A DNA stretch of 64,000 nucleotides from JARFQH01 sp041299015. Lineage in GTDB: Bacteria; Desulfobacterota; Desulfobacteria; Desulfobacterales; SG8-13. Both the position numbers and the translations under genes were made by a program. Position 1 is the stretch's first letter. Each line of letters opens with the position of its first letter. The notes under the pieces were generated by a model. The model ran no database searches, was not told the DNA's origin, and saw only the letters and a list, made by a program, of their open reading frames with translations. The DNA lies in NCBI GenBank assembly GCA_041299015.1, contig JBFYWB010000095.1, positions 1-64,000 of the forward strand, written 5' to 3'. This document shows, piece after piece, positions 45,230 to 52,957 of the stretch.

Positions 45230-46141
45230 CTACACCCTGGTATCGTCCACCTGCTCACCCATGATGCCGGTGGGTCTGAAGTAAAGCACGAGAATCAGGA
45301 TAATAAAGGCAAACACGTCTTTGTATTCGCTGGCCAGGTATCCGGCGGCAAAAATTTCGACCATTCCGATGATCATGCCCCCCAGCATGGCGCCGGTGAG
45401 GTTGCCGATTCCGCCAAGCACGGCCGCCGAAAAAGCCTTGATGCCCGGAATAAACCCCATGTCGAACCGGACCGATCCGTAATAGAGACCGACCATGACC
45501 CCGGCGGCGGCCGCCAGTGCGGCTCCGATGACGAAGGTGGTCACGATGGTCTTGTTGGCGTTGATACCGAGAATGGCGCTCATGACCCGATCCTGGGCCG
45601 TGGATCGCATGGCTTTTCCCAACCGGGTCCGGTTGACGAACAGATTCAGGCCGATCATGAGCAGCACTGAGCCGATGATAATGAAGACCTGCATGCTGGT
45701 GACGATGACACCGCCGACTTCAAACCCGCCGGAGGTGAAAAAATGTGGATAGGCCTTGTCGTAAACTCCCTGGGAAAGCATCATGCCGTTGGATAGAAAA
45801 ATCGACATCCCGAGCGCCGAAAGCAGCAGGGAAAGCCGGCTGGCCCTGCGCAGCGGGCGGTAAGCGACGGTTTCAAGTGCGACCGCCAGGAAAGCGCAGT
45901 AAATCATGGCCAGAAGAAAGGCCAGCAGGAGTCCCAGGAAGGGGTGCGTCTCGAGAACCCCCCTGGCCTGCATGAAGGAAAGGACAATCACCCCGATATA
46001 GCCGCCTGCGGTGAAAATTTCGCCATGGGCAAAGTTGATCAACTGGATGATGCCGTAAACCATCGTGTAGCCGAGGGCGATCAGGGCATATATCGACCCC
46101 AAGGTGAGTCCGTTGATGATCTGCTGGAAGAAGACCTCCAC
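45230..46141 (-). CDS. livH: Branched-chain amino acid ABC transporter permease LivH-type (system 2)
   Basis: A 303-residue permease beginning with GTG (GGGAG 7 bases before). It has GLTLGSIYALIALGYTMVYGIIQLINFAHGE, the coupling helix MRSTAQDRVMSAILGINANK, and GIKAFSAAVLGGIGNLTGAMLGGMIIG. The N-terminal motif is almost identical to that of system 1, while the middle has diverged, as expected of old paralogues. It lies 99 bp after the binding-protein gene. Confidence 0.95.
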   Translation of the reverse strand: MEVFFQQIINGLTLGSIYALIALGYTMVYGIIQLINFAHGEIFTAGGYIGVIVLSFMQARGVLETHPFLGLLLAFLLAMIYCAFLAVALETVAYRPLRRASRLSLLLSALGMSIFLSNGMMLSQGVYDKAYPHFFTSGGFEVGGVIVTSMQVFIIIGSVLLMIGLNLFVNRTRLGKAMRSTAQDRVMSAILGINANKTIVTTFVIGAALAAAAGVMVGLYYGSVRFDMGFIPGIKAFSAAVLGGIGNLTGAMLGGMIIGMVEIFAAGYLASEYKDVFAFIILILVLYFRPTGIMGEQVDDTRV

Positions 46142-46240
46142 GAGCGGCTCCCGAATGACGGTAAGGGGCCTATCGGCCCGGGTGACGGTCGGGCCCGATA
46201 GGCCGTTATTCTGAGAAATTGCGGCTTCGCCGGATGGGGG

Positions 46241-47350
46241 TTACTTGTAAGGGACGAATTTCCCGTCTTTGACCACCAGGACCTGATACGTCGAACCACT
46301 GTCGCCCTTGGCGTCGAAGCTGATTTTCTTGGACGCGCCCTGCACATTGGTGGCCCGGATCGCTTCGGCCAGTTTGTCCGGATCGTCCGCACCCACCTTG
46401 GCGATGGCCGCAAGGAGGATATTGGCCGCATCGTAGGCGTAGGACGAATAGGAGCCCGGTTGACCGTATTTCTTGGTGTAGGCGTCCATGAAGCCCTTGA
46501 CCTCGGGGATGTCCTCTGAAGGCGGCTGGCCGAAGGTAAAGTAAGTCCCCTCTCCGGCATCCTTGGCGATCTCGAGGTAGTTCGGATGGTAGACCGCATC
46601 TTCGGACATCAAGGTGGCCCTGAGCCCCAAACGTTTGGCCTGGATAGCCATCAAGTTGCCTTCCGGATTGTAGAGGCTCATGTAGAGCACATCCGGGTCG
46701 GCGGCTTTGATTTTCGTCAAAATGCCCGAAAAGTCCTTGTCGCCCTGATTGATATGTTCACGGGCCACCACTTTGACCTTGCCGCCCAGCTCTTTTTCCA
46801 GATTGTCCGCCAGTCCCTGGGTGTAGGTGGTTTTGTCGTCGACGATGGCGATGGTCTTGATCTTGAGATCGTCAATTAAAAACTCGGCGGCGGCTTTGGA
46901 CTGATCGTCGTCCCGACCGCAGACCCGGAACATGTACTTATATCCCCTATCCGTGACCTTTTCGTTGGTGGAAGCCGGGGTGAGCATCACTATCTTAGCG
47001 TCGTTGAGTACGTCGGATGCCGGAATAGTGGCCGAAGAACAATAGGCTCCGATCACGCCGGCGACTTCGAGGTTGGCCAGTTTGTTGGCGGCCGAAACGG
47101 CCTGTTTCCCATCACAGCCGGAATCCTGTGGAAGGTATTCGATCTTATCGAACCCCGGCACGCCGCCCTTGGCTTCCCACATGGCAATGGCGATCTCGAC
47201 ACCCTGGCGGATGTCGTTTCCGTCGGCCGCATATTGGCCCGTCAATGGACTCAAGGAACCGATCTTGAGTGTTTTGGCCATTGCCAGGCACGGCGAGAGA
47301 ATCAAACCGACAGTCAGCATCAGTCCAATCAACATTTTAAGCGCTTTCAT
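46241..47350 (-). CDS. livK: Branched-chain amino acid ABC transporter, substrate-binding protein (system 2)
   Basis: A 369-residue periplasmic receptor. The signal peptide is LKMLIGLMLTVGLILSPCLAMA, cut before KTLKIG. Mature motifs are GSLSPLTGQYAADGNDIRQG, GAYCSSATIPASDVLNDA and MLTPASTNEKVTDRGYKYMF. The serine/threonine-rich ligand loops (YCSSATIPAS) differ from the HICSGATKPA of system 1, so the two receptors may bind different amino acids. AAAGGAGGTAGG is a near-perfect ribosome site. Unlike system 1, the LivG gene lies upstream of the receptor. Confidence 0.94.
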   Translation of the reverse strand: MKALKMLIGLMLTVGLILSPCLAMAKTLKIGSLSPLTGQYAADGNDIRQGVEIAIAMWEAKGGVPGFDKIEYLPQDSGCDGKQAVSAANKLANLEVAGVIGAYCSSATIPASDVLNDAKIVMLTPASTNEKVTDRGYKYMFRVCGRDDDQSKAAAEFLIDDLKIKTIAIVDDKTTYTQGLADNLEKELGGKVKVVAREHINQGDKDFSGILTKIKAADPDVLYMSLYNPEGNLMAIQAKRLGLRATLMSEDAVYHPNYLEIAKDAGEGTYFTFGQPPSEDIPEVKGFMDAYTKKYGQPGSYSSYAYDAANILLAAIAKVGADDPDKLAEAIRATNVQGASKKISFDAKGDSGSTYQVLVVKDGKFVPYK

Positions 47351-47487
47351 TTCCTACCTCCTTTGTTGTGAGTTGACCATTAATGGTCCTGCGGACCACC
47401 GCGGTGCATGAACATCATATTTCCGTGCTAAACCGCATGAAAAATAAACGGCATCATAAACTGCAGGCACGCAGGGAGGCACCCCGG

Positions 47488-48255
47488 TCATGAATTGGCC
47501 TGCTTGCCCAAATAGGCTTCGATGACGTGCGGGTCCCGGCGGATTTCAGCCGGCGTGCCCTCGGCGATTTTACGCCCGTAATCGAGCACGACGATTCGGT
47601 GACAAATCCCCATGACGACACGCATATCGTGTTCCACCAGCAAAATATTGATGCCGCGGCCGAGCAAGGATTCGATCAGACGCATCAAATTCAGGGATTC
47701 GTTGGGGTTCATGCCGGCAGCCGGTTCGTCGAGAAGAATCGTCCCCGGGTCGGTTGCCAGCGCCCTGGCGATTTCCAGCCTGCGCTGAAAGCCGTAGGCA
47801 AGATTGGCGGCCATTTCGTGACGCCATTCATACAGTTTTAGAAAGTCGAGGATGGCCTCGGCTTTTTGCCGGCTCGACCGTTCTTCCTCGGCCTGGAAAC
47901 GGGTTCGGAATATGGCATCGATAATGCTGCTTTTTGTGCGGCAGTGAAGTCCGGCCAACACGTTTTCAAGCACCGTCATGGCCTTGAAGAGGCGGATGTT
48001 CTGAAAGGTCCGGGCGATACCGTTGGCGACGATTTCATGGGGATGAAGGCGGTTGAGTTTTTTATTCCGGTAGGTAATCTCGCCGTTATTGGGTGTATAC
48101 ACCCCCGTAATCAGGTTGAAAACAGTGGTTTTACCGGCGCCGTTGGGACCGATAAGACCGAGAATCTCACCTTTTCTGAGTGTCATGTCAAGACTATCGA
48201 CTGCCTTTAGGCCGCCGAAATTCTTGGCCACCTTTTCAAGCGCCAATTCACCCAT
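47488..48255 (-). CDS. livG: Branched-chain amino acid ABC transporter ATPase LivG-type (system 2)
   Basis: The 255-residue ATPase opens the second Liv operon. Walker A is GPNGAGKTTVFN, the Q-loop ARTFQNIRLF, and the signature region NLAYGFQRRLEIARAL. Walker B is ILLDEPAAGMNP and the switch VEHDMRVVM. It lies 137 bp upstream of the receptor gene, giving the order G-K-H-M-F instead of K-H-M-G-F. A sigma-70-like promoter lies about 93 bp upstream. Confidence 0.95.
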   Translation of the reverse strand: MGELALEKVAKNFGGLKAVDSLDMTLRKGEILGLIGPNGAGKTTVFNLITGVYTPNNGEITYRNKKLNRLHPHEIVANGIARTFQNIRLFKAMTVLENVLAGLHCRTKSSIIDAIFRTRFQAEEERSSRQKAEAILDFLKLYEWRHEMAANLAYGFQRRLEIARALATDPGTILLDEPAAGMNPNESLNLMRLIESLLGRGINILLVEHDMRVVMGICHRIVVLDYGRKIAEGTPAEIRRDPHVIEAYLGKQANS

Positions 48256-48347
48256 TGCCTGTCGATCGTACCCGCAGCCATCTGTTTCTTGCCATCCAAG
48301 ACAAGTCGGAAAAGGGTGGATGATCTTAAAACCGAATTGGATTCACC

Positions 48348-48377
48348 CCTATACAATTAGAATTTTAATCCTGTCAA
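48348..48377 (-). promoter_or_regulatory. Sigma-70 promoter of the second Liv operon
   Basis: On the minus strand TTGACA (plus-strand TGTCAA, 48372-48377), an 18-base spacer and TATAGG (plus-strand CCTATA, 48348-48353). It reads toward the LivG-type gene starting at 48255 and lies in a distinctly AT-rich gap. Confidence 0.55.
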
Positions 48378-48419
48378 CCGATTTAATTTAGCGTTTAAAA
48401 GGTTAAAACCGTTAAGATT

Positions 48420-49328
48420 TTAAATCTGGTTCACTTCGGGCTCATTTTTTATCGCGGCCTTCGCGGTCGTTCCCAAATAGATCGCCGTCAGGGAGAGGGC
48501 CGCACCGACGGCGCCGAAGAGGTCGGTTTCTCGGTTAAAAAAAAGAATATCCCAGGCGAAGGAAAGCGCCGGCTGCAGGAGGATCAGCAAGCCGACGAGA
48601 GAAGACCGCAGGCGGGCCAGGCCTTTTGTTATCAGGACCCAACCGATGACCTGACTTAAAAGTCCGTAGGCGGCCAACGCGAAAAGGCTTTGCCGGTCAG
48701 GAATGGCAAAGGGGTCGTTTTGCAGCCATGCCGCCAAGCCGAGGAGAAGCGCGGAAACCATTGAGATGACGGCCAGATTGGCCATTGCGGAGGGTGCCTT
48801 TTTTTGTGACTGCAGTTTGCGCAGGGCCAGCAGGTAAACGGCATAGCAGACGGCAGTCGCCAGGCCCAAAACGACGCCCAGGCGGTAGGTTTCGCCCAAC
48901 TGACGCCAGTTAATCCCGGCCAGCAGAAAAAGACCCAGAAACGCCAGCGGTATCGCCGCCATGGTCCGTATTGCGACTGGTTCACGCAGGACCAGAACTC
49001 CGTATAGGGCCAGCAGAAATACCTGGAAGTTTGCCAGAATAGTGGCCAGGCCCGGTCCGACGTAGTGGATGGATATGTGCCAGAAAAAAAGATCGAGTGA
49101 GAAAACGCCGCCGCAGAAAATGCCGAGAAAAAAAAAGGAAGCTCCCCTCCACAGGGCTTCCCGCCTAATCCCCAAAATGATGAGCAGCATAATGCCGCCG
49201 AAGAAGGTTCGGTAGAACCCGGCCATGGTCGGGCTTACGTGGGCCAGTTTGACGAACACGGCCGAAAAACTGATGAGCACCGCACCTGTCGCCACCATCA
49301 CGGCCCCGGATGTCTCGGTACTTTTCAA
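48420..49328 (-). CDS. EamA/DMT-family transporter
   Basis: A 302-residue inner membrane protein with ten hydrophobic helices in two EamA repeats. The first repeat includes FYRTFFGGIMLLIILG and GPGLATILANFQVFLLALYGVL; the second includes LLSQVIGWVLITKGLARLRSSLVGLLILLQPALSFAWDILFF. DMT proteins export metabolites, often amino acids or their derivatives. The frame begins with TTG at 49328; ATG 49298 is an alternative that places the start right at helix 1. It is the last gene of the RidA-oxidoreductase-M24 operon (61 bp after the M24 gene), so it may export a product or excess substrate of that pathway. Confidence 0.85.
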   Translation of the reverse strand: MKSTETSGAVMVATGAVLISFSAVFVKLAHVSPTMAGFYRTFFGGIMLLIILGIRREALWRGASFFFLGIFCGGVFSLDLFFWHISIHYVGPGLATILANFQVFLLALYGVLVLREPVAIRTMAAIPLAFLGLFLLAGINWRQLGETYRLGVVLGLATAVCYAVYLLALRKLQSQKKAPSAMANLAVISMVSALLLGLAAWLQNDPFAIPDRQSLFALAAYGLLSQVIGWVLITKGLARLRSSLVGLLILLQPALSFAWDILFFNRETDLFGAVGAALSLTAIYLGTTAKAAIKNEPEVNQI

Positions 49329-49389
49329 CAGCGACCTGTCGATAAAGGGCGAAAAAATCGTTTTTGTCAGAAATGTCAGCGGTGCTCGG

Positions 49390-50541
49390 TTATTTCACGA
49401 CCAAATCCAGCGGTCGCCGTGAAAGTGCCTCGCAGCCGGCATTTGTCACCGTCACCGTGTGCCCGAAACACATGGCGTGGCCAGTGTCGCTGTCCATCAG
49501 TATCATGTGCAGGAAAAACACCATGCCGGCCGCGGCCGGCACCGGGTTGCCGTGGTAAACCATCGGCCAGTCCATCCAGTTGGGCGCAAATACGGCGCCC
49601 AGACCGTAGCCGGTGGCATTTAGCCTGTGCTCCCGCATACCGGCCGCGTCACAGGTGCGGGCGTAGGCATCGAAGACTTCTCCGATGGGGCGCCCCGGTT
49701 TCAGGACCTCCATGCAGGCCTGCATGGCTTCCAGGGTAACGGCGTGCATGCTCCGGTGACGGTCCGTGGCCCGGCCGATCGGGATCGTTCGCATCATGGC
49801 GGCATGATAGTGCCGAAAGGCTCCGGCCCATTCCAGCGTGAGTTGATCCTGGCGATCGAGCTTTCGACGACCGGCCTTGTAACGGCAGAGCAGCGCGTCG
49901 TGGCCGGAACCGATGATAAACTCGTTGCCCGGATAATCCCCGCCGCCGGCGAAAATCGCCCCCTGCATGGCCGCCAGAATGTCGCCCTCGTCGGCGCCCG
50001 GCCCGGTCAGGCGATGCGCCTGGTCGAGGGCCAGATCCGCCAGTTCCGCGGCTCTGCTCACGAAAACCATCTCGGCCGGGCTTTTCACGACCCGCAGCCG
50101 GTTGACCAGGTCGGATGCGTCCTCGAGCGTGCAGAATCCGGCCAGTTCAGCCTCCAGGGATTTTCCGTTCTTGGCCGTCAGGCCGTAGGCATCATATTCC
50201 ACGCCCAGTCTCTGCCCCCTGCAGTTGAATCCGGCCAGAATGTCCCTGAGGTGACGGGCCGGGTTGGCATCCGGGGCGTCCACCCAAATGCGAATATCTT
50301 GGATCACCGACGTGTGTCGGGCCTGGCGCAGATCCGGGGCGCGGGTCAACAGCATCAGACGGCCGTCCGCCCCGAGGAAGAGACATTGGAAAAAAACAAA
50401 CCCGAAGGAGTCGTAGCCCGTCAGATAGAACATGCTTTCCTGCCTGAACATCAGCAGACCGTCCAGACCGCGCGCGGTCATCTCATCGACCGTCCTTCGG
50501 CGCCGTTCGGCAAATTCATCTTCCGAAAAATGCAAAGCCAT
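49390..50541 (-). CDS. M24-fold hydrolase lacking metal ligands (creatinase / ectoine hydrolase-like)
   Basis: A 383-residue protein of the pita-bread (M24) fold. An N-terminal creatinase-type domain (RGLDGLLMFRQESMFYLTGYDSFGF) precedes the catalytic domain. The metal-ligand positions of true aminopeptidases are lost: LEWAGAFRHYHAAMMRTI stands where D-x-G and D-x-x-R-T are expected. Creatinases and ectoine hydrolases (DoeA) show this loss and split C-N bonds of small guanidino or amidine compounds without metal. A Xaa-Pro peptidase is therefore unlikely. With the downstream-acting FAD oxidoreductase and RidA, a route such as creatine to sarcosine to glycine, or an ectoine-type route, would fit; the substrate is unproved. 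Confidence 0.8.
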   Translation of the reverse strand: MALHFSEDEFAERRRRTVDEMTARGLDGLLMFRQESMFYLTGYDSFGFVFFQCLFLGADGRLMLLTRAPDLRQARHTSVIQDIRIWVDAPDANPARHLRDILAGFNCRGQRLGVEYDAYGLTAKNGKSLEAELAGFCTLEDASDLVNRLRVVKSPAEMVFVSRAAELADLALDQAHRLTGPGADEGDILAAMQGAIFAGGGDYPGNEFIIGSGHDALLCRYKAGRRKLDRQDQLTLEWAGAFRHYHAAMMRTIPIGRATDRHRSMHAVTLEAMQACMEVLKPGRPIGEVFDAYARTCDAAGMREHRLNATGYGLGAVFAPNWMDWPMVYHGNPVPAAAGMVFFLHMILMDSDTGHAMCFGHTVTVTNAGCEALSRRPLDLVVK

Positions 50542-50574
50542 CCTCTCATTCTCCCATTGATGTCATTGTGTCCG

Positions 50575-51741
50575 TTAAACCAGTCCGCTCTCACTCAAGG
50601 GGCGACGTTCCAGAATCCGCACGGGGCTGAATTTGGACAGATTCAGCGTCGGAGTCCGTCCGGTAATCAGTTCGGCCAGGTAACGGCCGACCGCCGGTCC
50701 CTGCTGGAGGCCGTGCCCGGAGAAACCGTTGGCCAGAAAGAGCCCCTTGAGCTCCGGCCACTCGCCCAGAATGGCGTTGCCGTCGAGGGTGTTGACCGCG
50801 TAGAGGCCGGCCCAGCCGCGAACGAGTTTCAAGGTGTCGAAGGCGGGGACGAACTCGGCCAGCTCAGGCCAGAGAAGATCGGTAAAGCGCTTGTCGTCCC
50901 AGGAGAAATCATACCCAGCCGGATCTTCGGCCAGCGACTTGCCCAGCAGGATCAACCCTCCGGTTTCACTGCGAAAATAGAGCCCCGAGGGCAGCACCGT
51001 CAATGGCAGCGGAGCAGCGGGCTTGACCATGGTATCCAGCGCGAACACCTGGCGCTTGACCGGCTGGACGGGCAAATCGATGCCCGCGCTGCGGGCGATC
51101 TCGGCCGCCCAGGCACCGGCGCAGTTGACCACGAACCTTGTGGTCATCTTTTTTCCGGATTTCAATCGGACGCCACCGACCCGACGCCCCGCAGTCTCGA
51201 TGGCAACCACCTCGTCGTGAAAATAGGCGGCTCCGAGAGAACGGGCCTTGGACCGGTAACCCATCAGGAAGGCGTGGGCATCGAAGTGACCGTCGTCAGG
51301 GCCGAAGGTTGCTCCGTCCAGACCTTCGACAGCATAGAGCGGAAAGCGCTCCTTGACTTCTCTGGCCGAGAGCCAGTTTACCCGACAGCCCAGCGAACGC
51401 TGCAGATCCAGCGACGCCGCGGCCGCCGCACGTCCAGCCGGAGAAATTAAAAAAAGGTTGCCCTCGCGGCGAAACGATACCTGCGGAATGCTGTCGCCTA
51501 CGGCCATCTCGGTCGCAAAGCGCTCGAGCACCGCAAAGGCGTACTGCGACATTTGAATGTTTTCCCTGAGGCTGAACTGGATGCGGGCATTGCTCAGGGA
51601 AAGGGTGGTGGAGGCCCGGGTGTACGCCGGATCCCTTTCGACCACGGCGACCGTCAGCCCGCTGCCGATTGTCATCAGGTTAAAGGCGGTCGCACTGCCC
51701 ATGATCCCGCCACCGATGATAACCACATCAAACGTCGGCAT
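50575..51741 (-). CDS. FAD-dependent amine/amino acid oxidoreductase (DAO family)
   Basis: A 388-residue flavoprotein. The N-terminal dinucleotide motif is FDVVIIGGGIMGSATAFNLM. The family's second half has VNCAGAWAAEIARSAGIDLPVQPVKRQVF, and the C-terminal GWAGLYAVNTLDGNAILGE and LFLANGFSGHGLQQGPAVGRYLAELI close the FAD site. This pattern is that of sarcosine oxidase / glycine oxidase / D-amino acid dehydrogenase-like enzymes. I use ATG 51741, which overlaps the ridA-like gene by 14 bp. In an anaerobe the electron acceptor is probably not O2. It lies 33 bp upstream of the M24 gene. Confidence 0.87.
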   Translation of the reverse strand: MPTFDVVIIGGGIMGSATAFNLMTIGSGLTVAVVERDPAYTRASTTLSLSNARIQFSLRENIQMSQYAFAVLERFATEMAVGDSIPQVSFRREGNLFLISPAGRAAAAASLDLQRSLGCRVNWLSAREVKERFPLYAVEGLDGATFGPDDGHFDAHAFLMGYRSKARSLGAAYFHDEVVAIETAGRRVGGVRLKSGKKMTTRFVVNCAGAWAAEIARSAGIDLPVQPVKRQVFALDTMVKPAAPLPLTVLPSGLYFRSETGGLILLGKSLAEDPAGYDFSWDDKRFTDLLWPELAEFVPAFDTLKLVRGWAGLYAVNTLDGNAILGEWPELKGLFLANGFSGHGLQQGPAVGRYLAELITGRTPTLNLSKFSPVRILERRPLSESGLV

Positions 51742-52114
51742 AGGCCACACACTTGACCTCCACCAGGGCTCCCTTGGGCAGCGCGCTGACTTCGACAACG
51801 GCCCGAGCCGGGCGGTGGCCGGTGAAGAATTCCGCATATATGCCATTGAATTCGGCAAACTTGCCCATGTCGGTCAGGAAGACATCGACGGCCACCACCT
51901 CTTCGAGCGTGCAACCGGCGGCAACCACGATCCGTTCGAGATTGTAGAGGGCTTGCCGCGCCTGGGACGTCAGATCGGCGCCGACCAATTCACCGGTTTT
52001 CGGATCCAGGCCGAGCTGCCCGCTGACAAACCGCAGCGGTCCGGCAACGATTGCCTGGGCATAGGGTCCGATGGCCGCCGGCGCCTGATCGGTCTGAACG
52101 GTTTTGAGTGCCAT
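51728..52114 (-). CDS. RidA family enamine/imine deaminase
   Basis: A 128-residue trimeric-barrel protein. R104 in RPARAVVEVSALPKGALVEV, with E119 in the same block, forms the family's imine-binding site, and GPYAQAIVAGPLRFVSGQLG is the N-terminal half of the pocket. It hydrolyses the reactive imines and enamines produced by PLP or FAD amino-acid enzymes. That is exactly what the oxidoreductase encoded directly downstream would release. GAAGGGAA precedes the ATG. It is the first gene of a four-gene operon and divergent from ubiX across 237 bp. Confidence 0.92.
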   Translation of the reverse strand: MALKTVQTDQAPAAIGPYAQAIVAGPLRFVSGQLGLDPKTGELVGADLTSQARQALYNLERIVVAAGCTLEEVVAVDVFLTDMGKFAEFNGIYAEFFTGHRPARAVVEVSALPKGALVEVKCVAYADV

Positions 52115-52351
52115 GTTTTGTTCCCTTCTTCCGCCGGTACGCCGGCAGCATTTTGGGCCCGACCAATGTCGGTCGCTGGTGCCGGTGACGGGTGCTTGGA
52201 ATGTGACATTACGTGATTAGTTTTGTAATTGTGTTTACCAAGATGTATTCCGCTGTGTCATTATAATGAGTCGGCGGATGGTACAAGGGAAAAACGCACC
52301 TGCCCTCGCAAGAGGGGGCGCTGGTTTCGTCCAATCCTTGAGGAGATCAAT

Positions 52352-52957
52352 GTGAAACGTTACGTTGTCGGCATTTGCGGCGCTTCGGGCGTTGTTTACG
52401 CCGTCACGCTGCTGAATCAGCTGCTTCGCCTGCCGATGGAGATCCATTTGATTATTTCCGCCGACGGCAGGAAGGTAATGGCGCACGAACTGGGTTACCA
52501 CGGCCAGATGGACGAGTTCCTGAAATCCGCCGCCCGCCACGAATCCCACCCGGGGGCGCGTATCCGCGAGCATGATGCCGCCGATTTCTTTGCGCCGCCC
52601 GCCAGTGGGTCCTTCCGGCACGACGGGATGGTGATCGTGCCCTGCACCGTCAAGACACTGGCGGCCGTGGCCACCGGACTGGCGGAAAATCTGCTCACCC
52701 GGGCAGCCGACATCTGTCTGAAGGAGAGGCGGCCGTTGATCCTGGTGCCCCGGGAAACGCCCTTCAGCGCGATTCACCTCGAGAACATGCTGCGGTTGAC
52801 CCGCGCCGGTGCGACGGTTCTGCCGGCCGCACCGGGTTTTTATTTCCGCCCGCAACGCATCCAGGATCTGGTCGATTTCATCGTGGCCAGGATCCTTGCC
52901 CAACTGAACATCGATCACCACATGACGGGGGCCTGGGGCGATGAAACGCTGGTATAG
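52352..52957 (+). CDS. ubiX: UbiX-type flavin prenyltransferase
   Basis: Makes prenylated FMN, the cofactor of UbiD decarboxylases. The protein has 201 residues from the GTG at 52352 (AGGAG 6 bases before); an upstream in-frame ATG at 52229 adds 41 residues unlike any UbiX. Motifs are VVGICGASGVVYAVTLL (FMN phosphate loop), VIVPCTVKTLAAVATGLAENLLTRAADICLKERRPLILVPRETPFSAIHLENM, and GFYFRPQRIQDLVDFI. It overlaps ubiD by 17 bp, so cofactor synthase and decarboxylase are co-translated. Confidence 0.94.
   Translation: MKRYVVGICGASGVVYAVTLLNQLLRLPMEIHLIISADGRKVMAHELGYHGQMDEFLKSAARHESHPGARIREHDAADFFAPPASGSFRHDGMVIVPCTVKTLAAVATGLAENLLTRAADICLKERRPLILVPRETPFSAIHLENMLRLTRAGATVLPAAPGFYFRPQRIQDLVDFIVARILAQLNIDHHMTGAWGDETLV

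Noticed and set aside
49627..51450. A 607-codon open frame antisense to the M24 and FAD oxidoreductase genes
   Set aside because: Both minus-strand products are recognisable enzymes. The antisense product is low in hydrophobic residues, matches nothing and spans two genes.
52262..52267. Perfect TATAAT upstream of ubiX
   Set aside because: No acceptable -35 element lies 16-18 bases upstream and no extended -10 is present.
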